Shown here piece after piece: positions 57,515-64,000 of a stretch of DNA of 64,000 bases. Made by a program: the position numbers and the translations under genes. Below the pieces are notes generated by a model. That model did no database searches. It saw only the letters and a program-made list of their open reading frames with translations, and was not told the origin of the DNA. Position 1 is the first letter of the stretch, and the number at the start of each line of letters is the position of its first letter. Source of the DNA: Blakeslea trispora (taxonomy: Eukaryota > Mucoromycota > Mucoromycetes > Mucorales > Choanephoraceae); assembly GCA_025331445.1 (NCBI GenBank), contig JAIWNE010000011.1, positions 62,001 to 126,000 of the forward strand, given 5' to 3'.

Positions 57515-60067
57515 TATTTGGCGCCAATATATTTTTTTTTTAAAAAAAAAAAAAAAAACTCTGCATCAAGTCATTTTTCTTGTTTGGAACCTCTCCGAAT
57601 GCGATTACAAATCTTGTTTAGCAGTGGAAAACATTTCTTCCTTTCTCATTTCTTTTTTCTAAACAAACCAACTTTCTTTTGCATAAGGTTTAGAAGAGAG
57701 GGTCTTTCTCTCTCTAGCTTTCTCGCTGGTTTCTTTTTTGGAAATACATGTAAATTACACTGCAGGGACAGCACCAAGTCATGCTATATTTAGCGCAACT
57801 AGTAGAAAAAAAATAAGCTATTGACTAACCTGTCTTTAATTTCTAAAACGAAAAAGACAGTTTTTTTTTTCTTTTTCTTTTATGCTATGGATTTGCTAAA
57901 GAAACATAGAAAAGGAAGATCTAAAGCTGTTGTACAAAATATAAACCCTATCCAATGGAGAAAAATAGGTTTTATTTCTACTCAAAACAATCAATTTTTT
58001 CTTTTTTTGAATAAAGTTTTTCTCTCATCTTATTTGACATGTTCTATAAAATAGCAGCTTAAAGTGTTCAGGGGCACGAGAATTAAAGGCACACATACAC
58101 ACACTATTTAACACTGGATCCTTTATTTTTGTTGGTATTGTGATTCTAGTACTTGGATTCTCGTTCTTTGTAGTTTGGTGTTGTTTAGTACAAAAAAGCT
58201 ATCAGCTGTCATTTATGGCTAAAACCTAGAGAAAATTGAATTTGTTTTTGTTAAATATGATCAAGAAAAGTTAGATCATTTACCTTACTCTGAACAATTA
58301 GATGCATGTATTTGGATTACAAGCTATTCAAGCAATTCCTTATATGTCCTCATATGCATAATTATCCATTTAAGAGCAAGCCTAACTATCCTTGTCCATT
58401 CTTTTAATATGAAAAAAAAAAAGAATGAGAGATGGAACGATTTTGTACCACTAAAGTTTTGTTAGAAAGCCTTCAGAAATGGCAATTTATCCAGAAATCA
58501 ATGCAATTGTAGATAAGAGTTCTTTGACTTGAAGAATATATATTACTATTCGTAGTCTATCTATTCTTCCTTCGATTTGCCCTAAAACTCAATGTAGTCG
58601 TGTACTATTGACAAATTAAGATTAATATGTTTGACCTGTATGAAACAAAATGCAGGAGTACATTTCATATTGCTTTTGATCAACTGTTTTCGTTTTACGA
58701 ATAGGCATTTCTATTTTTTTTTGTTCCAAATTTTACTCGTTTTGTGTTACTGTAAAGCATTTAGAATACCAATGCGTTGCGTCAAATCAATTTTCTATGG
58801 TTACACATCATGATGTGATCTTTCTTTTTATAGTAGTAGACTGTACGTTAACTATAAGAGGAAGTTTCTCTTTATGAATGACTGCATTTCTACCCTATAC
58901 ATTGAATTTGAACAAAATCTGTTCGTTTACATAATTAAGGAATGCTTCTCATAACGAATGCTAGTTGCATATATTCATATAAACAAAACAAAAAACAACA
59001 AAAAAGAAGAAACTAGAATAATCTTTTTTTCTTTACCTGAGTTATAAAAAGGAAAGAAAATAGGATACCTTACACCCGAGGTGTATCAGCATAATATCTC
59101 TTTATCCCTTCCTTTCTCTCTTTCTCTCTCTTTCTCCCTTTCTATCCAGCCCTCTTTCAGTCTTGAGCACGGCATTGTATCTACGCGCTATTTTCCTTAT
59201 GTTTCCACTTTAACAAACTTATCGTTAAATCAAATAATAACAAAAAAAGGCAAAGATATGTTTTGTAAGATACTTGTAAGCAATAAAATCTAGACACATA
59301 CACACAAAGGGCAAGAAGAACTCGGCTATTGAAAACAATCAGGTATGCTTAGGAAAGCAAAATTACACCTTGTGTCCATTGAGATACCCCCCCTTTTTTT
59401 CTTTTTCTTCTTTGGTCATTTTTTAATCCATTCGAAATAAATTTTAATTGACAGATTCGCCGAGACAAAAAAAAAAGTGATAACTCAGATATCATAAACC
59501 TTATTTAAGTTGAGTGATCATACAATTGTTACGGGTTATTATGCTGTCTTTTCCTCCTCTATCTTGGATAGTATTGTATCGAAAGAAACAGTTGGCTGTT
59601 CAACATAAATTAGAGTTTAGATACACACATAAGCGCAAATAAATTAGTTTTAAAGTGAAGTGTACGCCTTTTTGTGTATCGAGGCCCCAAGGTAAAGTTG
59701 CTTTTTGTTTGTGGCACGAGGGATCCTTTCATATCACATTGGCCAATGAGGAAAGGGTGAGTCAAGCCTTAGAAAGGAAGAGCCAGGCTTTATGACCATA
59801 AACACACACTTGTTACTTCTTGAATCTCAGCAAAAAAAAAAAAATACAAACGGATCTAGTAATTTTTTTTGGTCGGATATGACACCAAATTGTTATAGTA
59901 ATACAGCTTCTTTTTTTTTTAAACCTATATTTCCCTTTTGTTTTCTCTTTTTCATTTTTTCATCCTTCTTCTCCTTATATCGTCTCTTTCTTTCTTTTCC
60001 GAAAAACACATACATATATATCAACTATCATTAAGTTTCGATTATTGTTTCTAATCTCGATCGATCC
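57515..60067. other. Long AT-rich intergenic region
   Basis: 2.5 kb with no recognised gene. Short open frames have no domain. The last 200 bp (TTTCTTTCTTTTCC and similar tracts) likely hold the RhoGEF promoter and 5'-UTR. Confidence 0.5.
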
Positions 60068-62065
60068 ATGTCACTTTCTAACAGTGTTGCCTTAAATGCA
60101 AATGGCAGTGTACGGCCTTCAATGAGTCCTAGTAACAGTATTCTTCACCTTCGATCCAACAGAAAGAGTAGTTATAGCAGCACAACTGCCCCCAGTGTCT
60201 TCAACAGCAGCCCTCGTAGTAGTATTGCCAGTTCCAATGCAAGCCGACATGCTAGTGGATTGACAACATCTACCTTTTCCTCTGTGGAAGAGCCACAGAA
60301 TGTGGAAACCAGCATAGAATATCTCAATCAGTCCATGGACGACTTTGGTATCTTGGATAATTTAGATTATGATGATGTTGATGACAATCTTTTAGGTAAG
60401 TAATGAACAATGCAATTTAAGACATCATGTTCATTTTCTTTGTAACAGACCAAGAAAACATTCATCGAGGTCGAGAAACATTGATTGAAAGTCTTTTGAC
60501 CTCAGAACAAGCTTATGTAGAATCACTCGAGCTTGTTATGCGAATGTTCTTAACACCTCTTCGAAAAGATACCAACCATTCATCCTTTAGTTTTCTGGGC
60601 ATGAAGAAGATGGTTTGTACTGAGCGTGAATTTCGCTGGCTCTTTGGCAATTTTGAAGAATTAGTGCTTGCACATCGCATGATATTAAACAGTCTTGAAG
60701 AAAGGTAGAAACAAGACATTTTTTTTTTCATGTATTGTTCATATGTATCTTTGTTTTCTAGACTACGTATTTGGGGACCAACTCAAATTTTGTCCGATGT
60801 GTTCCAATCTTGGGTAAATTAGGAAATCATTGTGTTTAAAAATAAGGAAAAAACGACATTGATTTCTTCTTTTCAGTTTCCTCATCTAGAATCTTATCGT
60901 ATTTACCTTGATAATTATGATATTGCTCTCACAACTTACGAACGATTAACAAGATACCCACCTTTCAAAAAGTTTATTGATGTAAGTAAAAATGAGTTGT
61001 ACATCAACCAAACCTTTTTTTTTTCTTTTGACAACATTACCACGCTTTTCTTTGTACAATTGTTTGTGTCCACAGAGTACAAATAAATAATCTTTGTGTT
61101 CTTTGTTATTTTTTTATTTGTCTAACCAATGTTGATTTTTTTTAGAATGCTCATAAAGATAAGTCACTTCGGGGATCGACTTTAGTCTCTCTCATTCAAC
61201 TTCCTATTGGCTGTATCGATCGTTATACTGAAATCATCACTCGGTTATCTGATAACACTTCCTCTATGCATCCCGATTTTACAGGCTTACAGAAATGTAA
61301 AGCTTGGATTCAACAATTTCATCAATCACTTGAAAAAAAGTAAGGTGTATTGTTATAAAATCCACACACACAAAAAGAGAGCGACTTTTTTTTTTATTTA
61401 CTTGTTTTTATTAGACTGCAAGATGCTGATAATGTAGATCAAGTCATGATGATTCATCAAGCACTTGTAAATGCACCTATCACTGTTCGAGCCGAACGAA
61501 GACTAGTGATGCAAGGACAGCTTTCTCGAGTTGTATTGAATACCCGATCACTTGGGGAAGAGAGACACTATATTCTGTTTTCTGATCTGTTGGTCTTTGT
61601 CCGACCTAAAGTAGAAGGCAAAACAACACGATTACACTACAAAGGCCATTTGACACTTGAACGTGCGCGTGTTCGATCTCTGTCAAAAGAAGAAGCAGGA
61701 GGTATTGCTCATTGTATTGAGCTGATCTCTTCTTTCTCGGGCGTTGATAATCTCAATACTACTTTTATTGCTGCACCTACAGTTCATATTCTCTATGTGG
61801 GCTCAGATACAGAAAGAGAAGAATGGATAAAGCAACTGGAAAACGTAATTGAAAGCCTAGATCGACTTGCTTCTGTCAAACAAGGTAAACACATTAAATC
61901 AGTTTATTGATTGTTGTTTACTGAAACATTATTTTCTTAGCTCAAGCCAATCGTCGCATGATGCAGAACAGAGCACCCAGAGGCAATGTAGGGGCTGGTT
62001 CAACACCCTCTATTCTCTCTATGAATGATTCTTCTTCTTCCCGAGGATCATCTCATACAAACTAA
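60068..62065 (+). CDS. Dbl-family RhoGEF (DH-PH)
   Basis: Exons 60068-60395, 60449-60704, 60762-60813, 60877-60981, 61146-61339, 61415-61884, 61941-62065; phases close to 509 residues. Residues 1-110 are Ser/Asn-rich and disordered. The DH domain runs about 115-320: RETLIESLLTSEQAYVESLELV (CR1), LFGNFEELVLAHRMIL, then LESYRIYLDNYDIALTTYERL (CR2) and STLVSLIQLPIGCIDRYTEII (CR3, where most DH domains read L..PVQR..RY). A PH domain follows (about 345-465): MQGQLSRVVLN, ERHYILFSDLLVFV, TEREEWIKQLENVI. Dbl GEFs load Rho GTPases with GTP and steer polarity and wall growth in fungi. Which GTPase is bound cannot be read. The CR3 motif PIGCIDRY is a slightly unusual variant. Confidence 0.93.
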
Positions 62066-62589
62066 TTGTACTCTTTTCTTTTTTTGAAGAAAAAATTACT
62101 TATTTATATACATATATACATATGCATCTTACTATGAAAAAAAAAAACTATATACACACTCACACGCTCTTTCTAATCTTACTCTATTATACACACACAA
62201 AACAGAACCATGTATATAAGCACCTTTATTCTCCATTCATTCAAGTTGTCCCCCCCCCCTCTTTTCAACACAGATCACTTTCTTAGATATACATATAAAC
62301 AACTTCAAAATGCCTATTGTTACAACAACAATCACTGATTCTTTATAAACTTTGGTTTAATAAGCTAGTTAAGTTTTCTAGTCTTATTTAGTCAATGTAT
62401 ATATGTGTACAAATTTTTTATTTGAGTGATTAGTGTCTACAATTTGACATTTAGTAGCAAAAGAAGAGAGAGAGAGAATTTTCCAGCAATTTATAGTCTG
62501 TTTACACACATAAAGAATAGTAGACATACATGTATGCATATGCATATTGTAAGGAAAAAAGGTATAACATTGTCAGAAGGTAACCATGG
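62066..62589. other. Convergent 3' spacer
   Basis: Between two convergent genes. C-run at about 62250-62258 and ATATAC repeats near 62100-62125. No gene. Confidence 0.55.
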
Positions 62590-63036
62590 TTACTCTGTAT
62601 CCACATAATCTGAAGCCATTATTCCAACATAAGGTAATTCATACCGCTCCAATGACACACCGTCTAAATAAGCTCTGTAACTAGATAAACAAAAGAGTGA
62701 ATCAATCAGATCAAAAAAGAAGAACAGCAGAATTCAATAAAGGAGACCTACGTCATATAAAGCATCAAGAATAGATTGAAGAAGAATAGAACCCAAGATA
62801 AAAAGGAGGATATGAACAAAAGGATAAATTGAGCCAGCATCAGTGAGGTAAATCCAAGTGCAGACTTTTTTGAAAGACATAAGCTTAATTTCTTTTCTTT
62901 TTTTTTTTTTTGGTTTGCCACTATGTTTTTTTCCCTTACCTGCCAAGCATGAAATCGAACATAATCATTTTGTCTTTCTAATATCAGTAATAATAGACCT
63001 ACATTGTTTGTAGTTGGTAAGCTATTGTTCACTTAA

Positions 63037-63074
<38 letters not shown>

Positions 63075-63340
63075 AGAGAGAATACTTTACCTGTCACAGG
63101 TCCAAGTACATAGGCTAAAGCAGCTTCAATATCTACACGAATAGGCAGTGAAGTCTCATATTTATTGACACGTATTGTTTGACTTCCAACTGCAGCATGA
63201 CTACTGGAAGCACCCAAGCCTTGTTCAGCAAACGAATCTGGGTTGCCTGCTTGATAAGAACTAAACCCCGACTGCTTTTTATGTGATGAACGTGTTGTTC
63301 TGTCGTCGTCTGGTGAAGGTGAATAAGGCGAGAAATTCAT
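62590..63340 (-). CDS. UPF0132/Tic20-like (DUF4870) small membrane protein
   Basis: Exons: 63340-63091, 62998-62940, 62864-62752, 62680-62590; phases close to 170 residues. A Ser/Pro-rich cytosolic N-terminus (residues 1-65) leads into TSLPIRVDIEAALAYVLGPVTGLLLLILE, then RQNDYVRFHAWQSALGFTSLMLAQFILL, FISSFLSWVLFFFNLFLMLYMTYRAYLDG and the tail YELPYVGIMASDYVDTE. This gives three or four membrane segments and the NDYVRFHAWQS loop typical of this family in fungi. Function in fungi is not established. The 94-nt first intron holds a (TG)n/(TA)n tract. Confidence 0.85.
63035..63073. repeat. (TA)n(CA)n microsatellite inside an intron
   Basis: About 39 bp of ATATAT followed by ACACAC, located in intron 1 of the UPF0132 gene. 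Confidence 0.9.
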
Positions 63341-64000
63341 ACTGTATAATATGAAAAGAATAAATAAATAATAAAAATAAAATAAAAAATCAGAAAAAAT
63401 AAACACTGTGGTAGATGACGTACATTATTTTCTTTTATTATTTTATTGTTTAAGGTACAATGCAGCTGATCAATTATGTATGTTTTCATGTTTACCTAAT
63501 ACAGTGCAACTGGTAAATTTTGTGCGCTGCTAAAAAAAAATAATAGTTGAAGATTTTTGCTATAAAAGAAAAAAAAAATAAAAGTTGCCTTGAGAGATAT
63601 CACGTATTGTTTCTCAAGAATTGTCTCAAGCTTAGCAAGCTTTTTCTCTTAGAGACTCAACTGATGGTTTCTAACTAGCGAAACATGCTTCTTTTATAGG
63701 TTGATGAGAGTCCTCCTTTTTCATCGATTTAACTGTTTTACACAATAACCTACTGCTGAACTTTGATCAAGAAAGTAGGCTATATGCTACTTGAGTCAAC
63801 TTGCTTAAAATTTGATGTGGGTGTTGTTGATGTCGGACAAACATTTACAATCGTATCTGTTTCAAAGAAAAGAACGCGAGACTAGGCATAAATTATGCGG
63901 TGAAGAAAAGAGAAAAAAGGTGATAAGCAAAATCCAAGAGCGTTTTTTTTTTATGTACACAATAACAAAATAATAACAATAATGATAATAAAAAAAAGAA
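63341..64000. other. Upstream region of the UPF0132 gene, to the window end
   Basis: AT-rich with A-runs; no gene or motif recognised. Confidence 0.45.

Overview
The window looks like nuclear DNA of an early-diverging fungus, most likely a Mucoromycota (Mucorales-type) genome. It is AT-rich, its genes carry many short GT-AG introns (about 40-100 nt), and homopolymer and microsatellite tracts are abundant. Conserved eukaryotic housekeeping genes alternate with decayed transposons of kinds common in Mucorales: Fanzor/TnpB-like, MULE with FAR1, SWIM and OTU parts, Tc1/mariner, Helitron and LINE. All assignments come from reading motifs; no database search was run.

Layout. 1-3.0 kb: a decayed Fanzor-like gene that runs off the left edge. 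3.0-8.0 kb: microsatellite, a mitochondrial-type tRNA-Trp and a LINE ORF1 relic. 8.2-11.8 kb (minus): SVF1 and an HSL-family alpha/beta hydrolase. 13.2-15.4 kb: a disordered protein. 16.2-18.6 kb: a second decayed Fanzor-like gene whose 5' end is an 82-bp inverted repeat. 19.2-19.8 kb: a candidate small-RNA locus. 21.0-24.3 kb: proteasome subunit alpha-1 (PSMA6/Scl1) and a methyltransferase. 26.1-32.0 kb: a PINIT/SP-RING SUMO-ligase-like protein, two unknown small proteins and a MITE. 33.3-36.8 kb: a short STI1/HOP, a near-intact Tc1 element inserted just upstream of its heat-shock-element-like sites, and a Helitron helicase tail. 37.8-44.5 kb: a PD-(D/E)XK-like protein, a MULE carrying an OTU-protease-like tail, a second candidate RNA locus, a host gene fragment and a FAR1 relic. 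44.9-54.4 kb: NOP9, myo-inositol oxygenase, a poly-Q zinc-finger protein, a Pex8-like protein and OST4. 56.1-57.5 kb: a Tc1 relic sharing ends with the MITE. 60.1-63.3 kb: a Dbl-type RhoGEF and a UPF0132/Tic20-like membrane protein.

The least explained signals are two. First, the two Fanzor-like loci keep RuvC-type and zinc-ribbon motifs, and one has a foldback end. Second, loci at 19.25 kb and 42.33 kb share about 340 bp of upstream DNA ending in a TATA-like box and an initiator-like string. Downstream of that shared part the sequences differ and look like structured non-coding RNAs: a tandem C/D-like unit in one, a hairpin-rich block of about 450 nt in the other.

Exon structures were built by hand. 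Those marked as closing have all exons in phase with consensus-like splice sites and a single terminal stop. One gene (SP-RING) has a frame break that I could not resolve.
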